In this document: in pieces, positions 13,001 to 24,731 of the stretch
How positions within the stretch are numbered: position 1 is the stretch's first letter
Layout: each line of letters opens with the position of its first letter
From: Melastoma dodecandrum
Taxonomy: Eukaryota; Streptophyta; Magnoliopsida; Myrtales; Melastomataceae
DNA: 64,000 bases
Direction: 5' to 3'
Assembly: GCA_029817715.1 (NCBI GenBank)
Contig: JARUPY010000538.1
Span: 62,001 to 126,000, forward strand
The notes under the pieces: model-generated
What the model was told of the DNA's origin: nothing
Databases searched by the model: none
Seen by the model: the letters and a program-made list of their open reading frames with translations, nothing else
Translations under genes and position numbers: made by a program

Positions 13001-14963
13001 TTAGTCGTGGTATGTGCTATGAGTCTTAAGGTCTTCCGAAACCTTAGGAGATGTATTAAGTTTGAGTTCGAGCAACGTATCTATTGTATATTAAATAAAC
13101 TCTGGGTTATATTAAAAGTTCAAATAATTGTTAACATTTTTCCATCTCATCTTCTTGATATTTTTCATTGAATCGTTGATATTCTTCACATGTACCACTA
13201 CCCTCTCTAATAATGCGTAGTCCAAGAGACAAAATATAGAGAGATGCATTTTGGGTGTTCACGACTCCATCGATACCATCACATCTTTACCCTAATCATG
13301 TAAAACAAGAGGTCGGGGGGAGATGCATTCACGTACCATGTGTGTTGTGAGCGAGTGGCCCGTGGGGTGGAGTTTTGGATTTTTATGTTTGAATTTTGTG
13401 TGATGCAAAAACGAGCCTTGTTCCGATTGCTGAAAAGTAGGGTTTGCTGCTGCTACTTTCATGAGTTGTCTGATGATGGAAAGAAGAAACGCGTAGTGAT
13501 GGACTTTTGGAAGTCTAGCAGTTGGTTTGGGGGTGGTGTTAGAAAAGGGAATCTGTCGTTCTCAAAGAATTGACAATTGCCCCTGTGATTTCTATCATAT
13601 TGTAACAAGGGAATCTTTTAGAAACAATTGTTAAGAAATTAGTAACCCCACCACCCCTAGTTGACTTAATCTCCCCTGTTTAATTTTGTGTTTCAAATCC
13701 TAATCAGGGTCACATTATTGAGCTGACATTCGCATTGATAATATTTTTCTTTAATCAATTAGCAATAAACGAGCTCCCCACCCATCCACTCTCTCTCTCT
13801 CTCTGACATGATACTCATTTGGAACTGAGATCACATGTTACATATATTAACCTTGGGGTAGGGTTTCCCCCCTCAAGACAAGAATATTTTATTTCAACCA
13901 AAAGATTGCAATCGAGATTACGTTTGCCTGTTTGAACTTGGGTAAGGGGAGAGGGTTGGTTGTGGCTTTTGCATGTTCAATCATTTAATGCAACCATGAG
14001 AGGAGAAACATAAATAACCATATATCCCTGAAACACATCAAAAAAATTATATTAAGCATCCTCAGATTAGTAAAAAGAAAAGAAATACGAATGTTGATAC
14101 TCCCCTTTGTCCCCTCCCCACCCCCAAAACCCTCCCCTTCGTTTCTTTCTTCATCTTCTTCTCCAGTGTCGTGGCCGCACCCACATCCTTTGCCTTTGCC
14201 TTGTTGTTTCGATCTGGCAATTATTGTAGTAAATATCGGACCCGATTGTTGCCTCTCTGTTCGTACCCCCCCGCGACTTCTCTTACGCGTAGGTATTCTT
14301 TCGTACCCGAGTCAAGCAAACACTACCCTCTTTTTTTTTTTTACATTTTCGAAGTCCCCTCTTTATCATGAAGTACTTGGTGAAAAATCTATGGAGAGAA
14401 AGTTCTATATCATTTCCCTCTCCGTCCACTTATATAACATACTCAGACAACACAACACCATCACTTGTAATAAAAATTCAATATATTTTGTGGATGGAAC
14501 AATTTACCCTTTTTTAAAACAAAAAAAATAAAGAAAGAATATAAAAATAGTCTTTTCTATGAGTGACAAGACACATTATTACTATTTTGATTAGATGTTT
14601 GGTCAATGGAATTTTAATTATTGGGGATAACTTTAAATATTATTATAAATACTTATTGATTATTTAAAGTTTTTATAATTCAAATTTTTAATTAAAATTA
14701 TCGTGTAGGATTTAAAATTCCCCGGTCCACTCAAATAAATAATCGATGAAAAATATTTGGTTTTTTTCTTGTTTTTTAAAACAATAATTAGCCTCTAATT
14801 TTAGTTTAGGAAATGAAGGATGTTACAATCACGTAGAGAAGTAAGGGGAACTAGAGATTCCAAAAAAAAAAACAAAATTAGGAAGGATAAGAAGAGAAGA
14901 GCCAATTCAATTAAACCAGACCAAGGACTAAGATTCAAGAGATTAATTTGTTGAATCAAATCA
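10028..14963. other. Gene-poor intergenic region with low-complexity tracts and possible LTR relics
   Basis: No gene was recognised in 4.9 kb. Visible structure: a GAAG/CGAAG-rich purine segment at about 10040-10220; a stretch at about 10490-10730 with promoter- and terminator-like composition that could be a decayed LTR; a GGCC-rich segment at 10740-10990; an 18-base direct repeat at 11438-11455 and 11476-11493 beside a poly-A run; four CTCG units near 11708-11723; a CT microsatellite near 13790-13805; and a very AT-rich block at 14520-14820. The 138-codon ORF at 11539-11955 has no recognisable features and is probably chance. Confidence 0.45.
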
Positions 14964-17289
14964 TTAAGAAGACGACGAAGACATGTTGTAAGGCTCCCAG
15001 TGAGGCAACTTCCTGCTGTAGAAATTATCCACGACCCTCGATTCCAAGACCCTAAGTGCCGCCTCCGATTTGATGTTCCGCGGAGTCTTGTATTGATTCA
15101 CGGACGACCCTTGTGACAAGCAATAGTCCATCAGTGCGTCGAACGTGCCCTCCCGCACGACCCTTATCTCGAGCGCACCAATCGACCTGTCCTTCTTCCT
15201 ACACCTCCTGTATACGTAGTCCAACGACGACTCCACCTTATGACAGCATTCTTCCATCGCGAGACGGAGGTCGGCTGGGCCAGTTCGATCCGGCCGGTCC
15301 TTGGACACGATTTCCCAGTATAGTACGTAGTGGCCGGGGACGGAGGACGTGTCGGCGTAGCTCGTGTACTCCGTGAGGATGTAACCAAGCGGCTCGAGGA
15401 GGCGCTTGGCATCCGTCACGGCTTTCAGGAGGTCGTCCTCGCTGGTCTTGTCGGTGTCTATGCTGAGGGCGACGTTCTGCCGCTGGACAAAGCGGAATTG
15501 CGGCGTGGCGTTGTGGAATCCGGTCACCATTAATATGTCCCCAACTCTGTATCTATACAATCCTACACACGGAAGACACAAATGCAAACACAAACAAACA
15601 ATTATCCGGTGGACATCTGCATATGTAATGCCTGGCCATTTTTATATCCTCAAACAAAATTTGTTTTGTTATCTTTTTGGCACATGTGATTGTTCAAAAT
15701 GGACTACTAAAATAAAATAAAAATGGGAGTTTCCCAAGTTCAATTTCATTTATTTGAATTTTATGTAATCTGAAAGAATGTATGCATGTGTAAAACAAGG
15801 ACAAGGAATTTTGGATTTTATACAATACTTATGGTAATTCGGACACGATATGGAAATTAAGGTGGAGGAAAGAATAACTAACCATTGAATGTCGTGACAA
15901 CCAACTCGTAGTAATTCCCAACCTTCACATCCACGAGATCGACCACTGCCTTGGTCGTCCGCGGATTGTTGTCGTCGTCGTCCGGAGGAACTCGGTCTCG
16001 AGTGCCGTTGCACCGGTCCTTATGATTTATTACCTCGTCACCCTTCTCCACCGGCAGGAACTCGAAGTAGCCCATGTTCGGGATGAGGGTGTAGGAGACG
16101 TCAGAGGGATCGCTAAGTGGCTTGAAGTTGATCCCGAAGTAGCACTCCGACGATGCGTACATCGTGGAGACCAGTGGGAGGCCGCCGCTGTAGATTTCAA
16201 GGATCGGGATGTACTGCGCCATCGACCCTGTGACGATGACCTCGACGTATTTGGTCCTCGGCCACAGTTTCCGGATTATCCCTTCCCAGGAGCTGTTCCC
16301 GCACTCCCTCTCAATCGTGCTCGCCAGGACTGGGTCTGGCTTCTGGAGAATGAGCGACACGGCGTCCCTACAATCGCTATCCACGATCCAGTCGCTGAGT
16401 TGCCCCGTCCTGATGTTGGAGCACAGTTCTCTCCAGTTGTGCTCCAGGAACTTGATGGCCCGTAAGAAAGCGGACGCAAAGATTGCGCCAACACGGAGGA
16501 CCTCGTCTCGTTGGATCAGGCCGCAGAGCAACTGACAGTACATGCTCTGCCTGCTGTCTTCGCACAGGATGGTCTCATCGGGGCTCGTGTAAACGTTGTA
16601 ACTGTTGTGAGGCCTCTTCCTGAAATGATGGCTCTTGTAATAGCTCGTGAGGACCGGCCTCGCAGGCAACCCGCATGGAGTACTGATCTCGGGTTTGATG
16701 AACAGCAGATACATCGCCTTCCCTTCATCCAATCCCTTGACGAACCTGAAACACGGTAATTCGGGAGATGGGCCATCACTTTCGCATTCATTGTTAAAAA
16801 TTAAAGATGCGAACTTCAATTCGGTACTTGTTCATGATGGGCACGAGGAGGTTGTAGAAGAACGTCTTCCGGTCAAGTTCCTCCTCCGTCGATGGCATCA
16901 TCTTCGGGTGCCCTCCGGAAGTCCCCGAGCTGCACGAAACCGTTGCCTCAGACACAGAGAAATAACGCTGAGCCGGAAACAACAACAGATCAACATTACC
17001 TCGTGAGAAGTTCAGAAATTGGCTGAGCCGAAATAATATCGGAGCGCTCCCCGTTAGCGATCCGCTCAATGTAAGGCTTGATGTCGTCGTAGTCAACCAC
17101 GGGGATCCTCTCCTTGAAAAGCTCCTCGTCCACGAGGCCGCACATGAATCCCCGGAGGTAATCTGCGCTCGCATTCCGGGTAAGTATCTCCTTCAGCACC
17201 TCCCGCTGTATTCGGGCGGCGTCCGATGTCAACTCCTCCAGGAGCCTGAGGCCGGACTCAGTGTCGCTAGGGTCGAAACTCGGCAACAT
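14964..17289 (-). CDS. GH3.17: GH3.17-type indole-3-acetic acid-amido synthetase (4 exons)
   Basis: Exons 17289-17000, 16929-16828, 16745-15883 and 15562-14964 join in frame at GT-AG sites to give 617 residues, the GH3 family length. The start is MLPSFDPSDTESGLRLLEELT, matching the GH3.17 N-terminus. The ATP/AMP-binding motif TSSGTSGG is rebuilt across intron 1. Other landmarks are LTSYYKSHHF, ILCEDSRQSMYCQLLCGLIQR, YVEVIVTGSMAQYIPILE, MYASSECYFGIN, YYELVVTTFNGLYRYRVGDI and LTEYTSYADTSSVPGHYVLYWE. Family knowledge: group II GH3 enzymes adenylate indole-3-acetic acid and conjugate it to an amino acid (GH3.17 prefers glutamate), lowering free auxin in the cytosol. No TGTCTC auxin element was picked out upstream, but I did not search exhaustively. 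The protein looks intact. Confidence 0.95.
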
Positions 17290-20180
17290 CCCGAGAGAAC
17301 CCCAACACTAAGAAGCACGGCCTGAACGGAGGGAAGGGAGAGGGAGATTAAGGATGGGTGAGTTTTTTTTTTTTTTGGGGGGGGGGGCAAGAACTCAATT
17401 ACTTTGAGGATGTTTTGGCCTCCTCCATCCTCCAAATTCCTAGAATTGTATGTAAGAAAACTGGCTTCTTCTTAAGGATGATAAGAAGTGGTTCTGTGAA
17501 TTGAAATAAATTAGTGTAAAAGGTAGAATGATATGGGTTTTTCTTTTCTTTTTTGCCTTTTTTTTCTTCCTTTTATGAAAGGAGGAGGGGAGGTTGTTAT
17601 TGCGAAAGTTCTCCATCATTTCGGGCATAAAGATGTTGAAATTTTGTATTGGATGGGGTGGTTTCTACTTCTACGGTCAGACCCATCAGACTTACATCAG
17701 CTTTTGTGGCTTAATTTTTCCCAAGCAAATGGAATTAGTAATAATGGAAGTGTGTGTGTCTGTAATAAAAGATTCTAAATTATGTTGGACTGACAAAAAC
17801 AAATTTATTTGCCGGCTAAGCCGAAAGAATACAAGGTGTGCCCTACAACACGTGGCCTTGTCTGGGCGAAGTCTTTCAGATTGATCAGATGCAACTATCC
17901 ATTGGTCAAACCCCATCTCAACCTTGATTAATATGACCAAATAAATTTATAATTGGGATCAACTTAAGGTGCTCAGTCTACACCATGAGATTGGCATCTG
18001 AAACGTCAAACAAAACAAAAACAAAAAATCGAAATGGGCGATGATGACAATTGAGGAGGAGGAGTTAGGCATTCTCCAACATCCCAAATAACAACAAATC
18101 ATCCACAGGAAGGTGCGGGGGAATTCTTTGATTGTTTTGAATTGGGTGTCACCGGCAAACAGTAGACTTGTGAGTTAGGCTCGTGTGTATATGTTGGGAA
18201 GTGTTCCATCGTACACTCGTTGGTAAAAGTTAATTCCACAGACTTTTAAAATTACAAGAGTTTTTAAACTCGTTTCACAAACACAGTTTAAGAAAAAAAA
18301 ATATTTTTTGAGGACGAAAATCGTGGTTTCAAAATCACGGTTTGTACCCCACGAACATAAATGAATTTAATTTTCCCTTTGTGTTTTTAGGGCAGATGCA
18401 GCTGCAGCAGACAAACATATTGTCCTACAGCAAATGGGAAAGGTTTGTTCTCTGAGATACACAAAACAGAGAGAAGCTTGTCACAACTATTCACACTCCC
18501 ATCTCTTTTTGGTTGAGATTGAGAGATAACCAACTCCAAAAAGGTTTACCCCCCAATCGTTTAATCTCTTAATTAAGCAAAGAACAGCCTCTCACCCATT
18601 ATCATTGCGAACTCCTTTCTGTTCGATGTTTAGTGACATGAAGGAACTCATAGTCACAAATGGATTGGTATGGTTGGTAACAAAACTAAGATGGAAACAA
18701 AAGTAGGGTCAGAATAATTAGAAGATGATAAGGTGGGGAGGCGAGAGAGGGATATGATTGAAAAGGAAGGAGGGAGGGAGACAAAAGGATGCAAACATTG
18801 GATTAAAATAGAAAGAAAGAAAAAGAAAATACTTTAATTAAATCGAAGTTGTCAGTGGAAATCGATATCAATATTTTTTTGGGGGTTTTTGTCCTTTCGA
18901 GAGGGAACCCTTTCATGGGATCAGGAGCCACTTTTTATGATTTTGAATAACAAGTTTAACCCAAAATCTAGTGGGTTAAGCACCCCCCAATGAAATAAAC
19001 AAAAATCCCATTAATTCCCATGTTTGTTCTTGCGTTGATTAGTTTAGTTGATCGATGATTATTATACTTTTATTGGCTATGACTTCTTGATAGTTGTGAT
19101 CTGGCCCATAGAAGTGACTAAAGGTTATATCAACTCATGTTACTTTTTTTTTTAAATATATGCATTACTATTAGAACTAGGGGGAAGTAAACATAAGGAT
19201 CTGAATTATCACATGCTTAATACTTTATTCTCATACCACTCTTAACTCCTTAGAGACCGGTAAAAACACAGTTTTATAATTTTCGAAGGGTTCGTACGCA
19301 GGAGTTCTAAAGTTAGAACTTAAAACGATATTAGATTCCATGTAATAATATCAAAGATGCTATTCAAAATGAACTTCAAGATCATGTGAAGGGACGGTAT
19401 TTAACTCAAAGTTTTACGCCATGGTCAAGGTTTCGAAACGAACTTGTTGAGGATGAAGCATCATCACCGGCCTGCATCATCAGAAGCAAACATGATGCTT
19501 GAAGGATCAAAAAACTTTTAGTAGCTTAGCTTCAATAATAATCCCATAAAACACCACTTATCTCCGGATCTTAAGACCAATCAGAATGACCCAAAGAAAG
19601 AAGACAAGAAACCTTTTGCCTTTATTGATTCTTCACTCAATTGACCCCGAAATTCTTTTCAAAATTAAATTCCCTCATGTGCACTCCAAGTACTACTAAT
19701 TTTAATCTTCAAGAACATTTTTAAATTGGTTGGAGATTTCTGTAGAAAAAGAAAAGAAAAACTTTAAGTGTATTGAACTCTTTTGACATGTATTGGTATG
19801 TTTAATATATTCCAGATATCGACATTCGACACTAATAACAAAGTTTCTCGGAGTATAAGAAAATGATAATTTAGTTTAAAGAAATAGTGATCCAATGAAG
19901 GAGGGCTACTTGATGATAATGATAATTCCAACGAGGGACAGACACGCACATGATGGGATTTGCTATAAGATTTGATAAGAGCAAAGGCATTCTGGTTAGG
20001 GGAGGAAATTATATGTTTTTAAGGGTGTGTCCCTTGTGAAGGGAACAGGCAGCCCCTTATCAAGGGACAAGTCAAAATTGAGGATTTAACTAGCTAACCA
20101 TGGATAGTAGGACAAGTCAAAATTGAGGATTTAACTAGCTAACCATGGATAGTAGTAATTAAACTTAAAACAGGATCATA
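17290..20180. other. Intergenic: GH3.17 upstream region and gene-free AT-rich DNA
   Basis: No coding sequence was recognised. A T-run followed by a G-run lies near 17362-17387, inside or just upstream of the likely 5' UTR of GH3.17. Most of the rest is AT-rich with scattered poly-A and poly-T. A perfect 45-base tandem duplication at 20065-20154 is listed separately. Confidence 0.5.
20065..20154. repeat. Perfect tandem duplication, two 45-base copies
   Basis: Copy 1 is 20065-20109 and copy 2 is 20110-20154. They are identical from GGACAAGTC to GGATAGTA with no spacer. The lack of any difference implies a recent local duplication. It lies just downstream of the small minus-strand gene at 20181-20497, in its 3' flank. 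Confidence 0.9.
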
Positions 20181-20497
20181 TTAAGAAGGCCAAGAATCAG
20201 TTGGACTAGGATTGATTACTGTGCCGGGTTGGTTGAAACCAAAACCACAATGGACCGAAGGAGATGCATAATTTGGACTTTGAACTTCATTGAGATACGC
20301 TGCAAGGAATCGGCACCTGCGAAAACACAAAAAATTTAGTAGTAATCAGCCGGTAGCAGCATTCATTACAGACTAGAAATGAAACCAGAAGAAAGAGCTA
20401 ACTCGAGGAGGGGGAGTCGCGGATCTATTGACAAGGTTGACATTGTGGTGTGCATCCCTGACGAGAGTCTCTCTCGTCTGCCATCGGATTCGTTCAT
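20181..20497 (-). CDS. Candidate small two-exon gene, 76 residues, function unknown
   Basis: On the minus strand an ATG at 20497 opens exon 20497-20403, which ends at a GTTAGC donor. A pyrimidine-rich acceptor ending TTCGCAG leads into exon 20316-20181, which closes with TAA. Phases match (95 + 136 = 231 bases). The product starts MNESDGRRERLSSGMHT and ends FNQPGTVINPSPTDSWPS. It has no signal peptide or membrane segment and I recognise no family. Support is the clean splice pair, the continuous frame, protein-like composition and a GC-rich segment upstream near 20740-20870 that could be the 5' end of the transcript. Against it: short length, a weakly consensus donor, and a stop codon just upstream that makes ATG 20497 the only start unless more 5' exons exist. 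Confidence 0.4.
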
Positions 20498-23400
20498 GCA
20501 CACGGCTGCTCATATGTCAACTTATGGCAAGAACTAGGTGGGATTGGAATCAACAATTAGTTGTCAAATATTATGTTCGCCCTTACTAGTCTAATCTACA
20601 AAATCCGAACAAATTCCACCACACTCACATGCTGAAGCAACCTTGGCACTTCACATCCTACAAAACAACAAACAAGCCAACAACCAAACCAATCATTATC
20701 ACCAACTATCCCAAGGTCATCGGAAGGAAAAAGGGAAGGTGGGGAGGGGGAGATTTCTACCGGCGACGAAGTGGCTTGGGTTGAGACGACGGCGGAGGAG
20801 GAGGATGGCGAGGGCGGGGATGGGCCGTCCGAAGTACCAGGATATCGGATTTCGGCACTTCTTATTTGGGCCGGGCCACTGAATGCAGGTTAGGGTAATG
20901 AGTTCCCAACACTATGAAGTTTATGGGCCTATAGCCCATGAAAAATTATGGGCTTCAGCATTGCGGCCCACTTGAGCAGGATGTTTTTATATTAAATTTT
21001 TTGAAAACAGGAAAAGAATACCCACGAATCTAGCCATGGATTGGAACCATTTATTTTCTTATGCTTCAGTACTCTGTTTGTTCACATTTTTAATTACTAT
21101 TTAAAGTAATTAAAAACCAGAGGGAGGCAAAGGGAAGTCAATGGAAAAGGCATGATGGGTTGTGGACGTGCACGTTTGCTAGTCATGCCACTTGCAAAGA
21201 TATTCAACTCTTTTGAGGGGGAAGAAATTGATGTAAAGAAACCCTTTTGTTCATTTTTAAATGCAATTATTGATGACAATGTCTAAACGGCAGCCTTTTG
21301 ACAATGTCTAAAGAAGGAACCTTTTTCTGTTACCAATTGTTTATCATCTGATTAAGACGTCCTGATGACCCGATTATACTCGAGTTTCCGGTTATACTTC
21401 GTTGGCGGGCTGCCTAAGTATGCCGACCTGACAAAGTAACGGGAACAAGTACATGTTGTGTCACACTCATTTTCCTTTTTATTTTTTGTAGAGAAGGTGC
21501 CAAGGGATTTGAAACATGGAAGTCAAAAGAGATCTTATCTTGGGATTATGACGTGATTAATTTCACTGTATGTATTAAGTAGACACACGGTCAAATCGAA
21601 CTCAAAAAGTCTATTCGGTGGCGCCGTAACTCTTCCAAGAGCACGACCAATCTTCATATTTGGATTTCATACGATCACGTTCACGTCCGCTCACACTCGA
21701 AGTAATCAAGGACACGCTCATAAGAGACACAACAAACGCAAATATTCCGGCGAAAGCATCAATTTTTATTACAAAAGCTCAACCTTATAATGATTTACCC
21801 AAGCACTCGTGTCGTGGGGAATATTTTAATGATGGAGTTCGAGTAAAGTCGGTCGCAAATGAAATAAGAAAATAAGAGATATTTCCTTTAAATAAATTAA
21901 TTAGAAGACCCTTGCAACCATGGAATCCTTCATACTTCCAGATGACGGATCGTCACAACAATAAAGCAAAGAAGACAAGAGAAATGAGGAGAGGAAATAG
22001 AGTGGTGGTTGACAAACAAATTGCCCGTCGGGATCATAATGAACGTTGTGTCCATTTCCTACAAAATTCTAAAAATTTATACAAATGGGGTCCTAATCGC
22101 GTTTCCAACTTGATCCTTTTTCTGATCTTTCGGAGACGCTTGGAGTTGTTTTGTTATCCGAGGTACACTCAGATACACAAGAGAGGATATGCTCGATGAC
22201 ATTATAAGATTCTTAATGGGTTAGCCTAATTTTACCTTCTCGAGACCCAATAAGATCCAACAACTATGCTTTCAAACACATAGTTCCACATAGAAGCGGT
22301 GTGTACCTATTTCGAGTTATGTTGTTTCGACCTTGCTCTCCTCGAGTTTGCCACTTTTAAGCATCGAACAACAACTTGATGGTCAGGCATATCATCATCG
22401 CAGGCCAAATATAAGGCGGGAGGGGGGGGCTGGCATCAATCAATTCTTATGTGATACTCGATGATACGACTCCTTCGAGCTTCAACTCCATCCTTTCATT
22501 GGGTGGGAAGATAAAATCTCTTAAAAAGTTAGAAAGATGGACCACGTAACACCATGAACATGTAGAGGTGAACAACCAATCAAGCATTGTGAAATTGGGG
22601 GTGAGGACATATGACGACGTCGTGTGGGATTTCTCTTTGGCACTAGAAAAAAAGTCAAATAGAGAGGGCGATTACGTGGGTAGAAGAAATGGAAAGAATA
22701 TTCTTTTAGGAGAAAGGTCAACGAGTGTGGATACAAATCTAACCAATCAAGCATTGTGAAATGGGGTGAACCCCACGATTAGCAGCCACTGGGAACAAGC
22801 CACCTGCAATCTTTATCCCGTGAAAATTGCATAATCTTTATTGATTTATAATTATTACTAAAAGCAAAAGTGTTTTAAATTCACTAATTTAGCATTTAGT
22901 ACGTTTTGTAAGTTCTATTTTTTTTGCATTTAATTTGTTTGGTAAGTTGGGCACCTAATAACAAAACCTTTACTAAAAAACACGAGACATTGATTAGCTC
23001 GACGAGCGGCAATGGCAAGGGCAGGCATTACTCGAGAGAAATGTTTCTTCCGTCTCCCTCTTATGTGAGCCAAACCCCCCCTTGATTTATAAAATTATTA
23101 CTTTTGATTAACAAAATTATTTTGATCTCCCTCACTATCACTAAATAACTACCGATTATGTTTGAGTTTTGATCCCAAAACCTTGTCCTTTCGGACCCCT
23201 ACAAAGCCATTTCGTAATCTCGAGTCGTGGCAAATCATGGAGTTCAGTATCCTCATCGGGTATCCTCGGGACTCCGGGGAGATCAGACGTCCGTGTAATC
23301 TCATTTACTTGATGCAGATAATAGTAGTTAGTACCTTGATTCAATTATTTTCTAGCCCAACTCCTTTCCTCCGTACACATTCTCACTCGCCAAGGCCCCT

Positions 23401-23792
23401 CAAAGTTGGTTGGTCCTCCAAATTTCCCCGAGCTTGACCCCGATGCGTATATCGGGCGCCACCTCTCGGATTCCGGTAAGGGGACATCATGGAAATCATG
23501 TCATGAGTTCCAGGAAACCTCAAACAGATTAGGAACTATGATGCATAGTTTGCTAAAAGGTCAGAAGACAAACTAAGAATGGGAAGGAGGAGAATAAAGA
23601 CAAGAGGCTTTGGACTTTCCTTTTGCTCAATAATACTCGTTTAAACATTAATTTAATCCGCCCCCTGTTTTATATTTGCTCCAATCATATTCATATTCAT
23701 ATCTTCTTTTATGTTATGACTTCCCGAGTCTTTCGGCCTATATAAACCAAGTCTTGGTGCTACATGATACAATCTGTTTTAGAAAGAAACTT
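20498..23792. other. Intergenic: upstream of the small gene and of HAK5
   Basis: 20740-20880 is GC-rich and may be the 5' leader of the minus-strand small gene. A 22-base sequence is directly repeated at 22574-22595 and 22741-22762. No RNA gene or complete transposon was recognised. The last few hundred bases precede HAK5. An ATG at 23676 is in frame with HAK5 and would add 39 residues, but MEAPEPMSH at 23793 fits the family start better. Confidence 0.45.
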
Positions 23793-24700
23793 ATGGAAGC
23801 TCCTGAGCCGATGTCACACGCGGATCAGGTATACGAATCCGAGGTCGAGATGGATGAGGTAGGCGAGATCAAGGAGGAGGTGAAGAAGATCGACCCCAAG
23901 GACAGGAAGTGGTCGTGGGCGAAGCTCCGGAGGATAGATTCGCTTAACCTCGAGGCGGGAAGGGTCTCGATGTCAACGCACGGCCACCAGTCTAATAGCA
24001 AGGTATGGTTAACCGTTTTGTCCCTCCTTGTGTCACGTCTATGAGCAAGATGAGGCCTTTTCCGATTGAGAGATAATTGTTTTCTCCTCTTCTTGGGCAC
24101 GATGGATTGACCGGTAACCTGTAGATGAGTTGGTTGACGACATTCAGTCTGGCGTTCCAAAGCATAGGGGTCGTGTACGGCGATATCGGCACGTCCCCGC
24201 TGTACGTGTTCTCGGGCACGTTCAGCACGATCAACGACACGAGGGACGTGGTCGGGGTCTTGTCCCTCATTATCTACACCCTGGTTCTCCTCCCGATGAT
24301 CAAGTATGTCTTCATTGTCCTGCAAGCCAACGACAACGGCGACGGTAGGCGCATCACAACATCATCCCATGTCATTCATTTCCCTTGCTTCTGAATTTTG
24401 GTACCAGCAGAAACTTCTCAGTTTACTGAATGCATAAATTCTCAGGGGGGACGTTCGCGCTGTACTCGTTGATATGCAGACACGTGAAGGCGGGGCTGAT
24501 CCCGAACCAACAGCCGGAGGACCGTACGGTGTCAAACTACAACCTGGAGACCCCGTCGAGGAGGCTGAACAGGTCAGAGAAGGTGAAGGAGAAGCTGGAG
24601 AGGAGTACCGTGACCAAGATCCTGATATTCTTGGTAACGGTGATGGGAACATCGATGGTGATCGGGGATGGCGTCCTCACTCCTTGCATCTCAGGTCACC

Positions 24701-24731
<31 letters not shown>

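Noticed and set aside
16022..16819. Several long ORFs on both strands across 16.0-16.8 kb
   Set aside because: All overlap exon 3 of GH3.17 in other frames; only the GH3 frame has conserved motifs and splice continuity.
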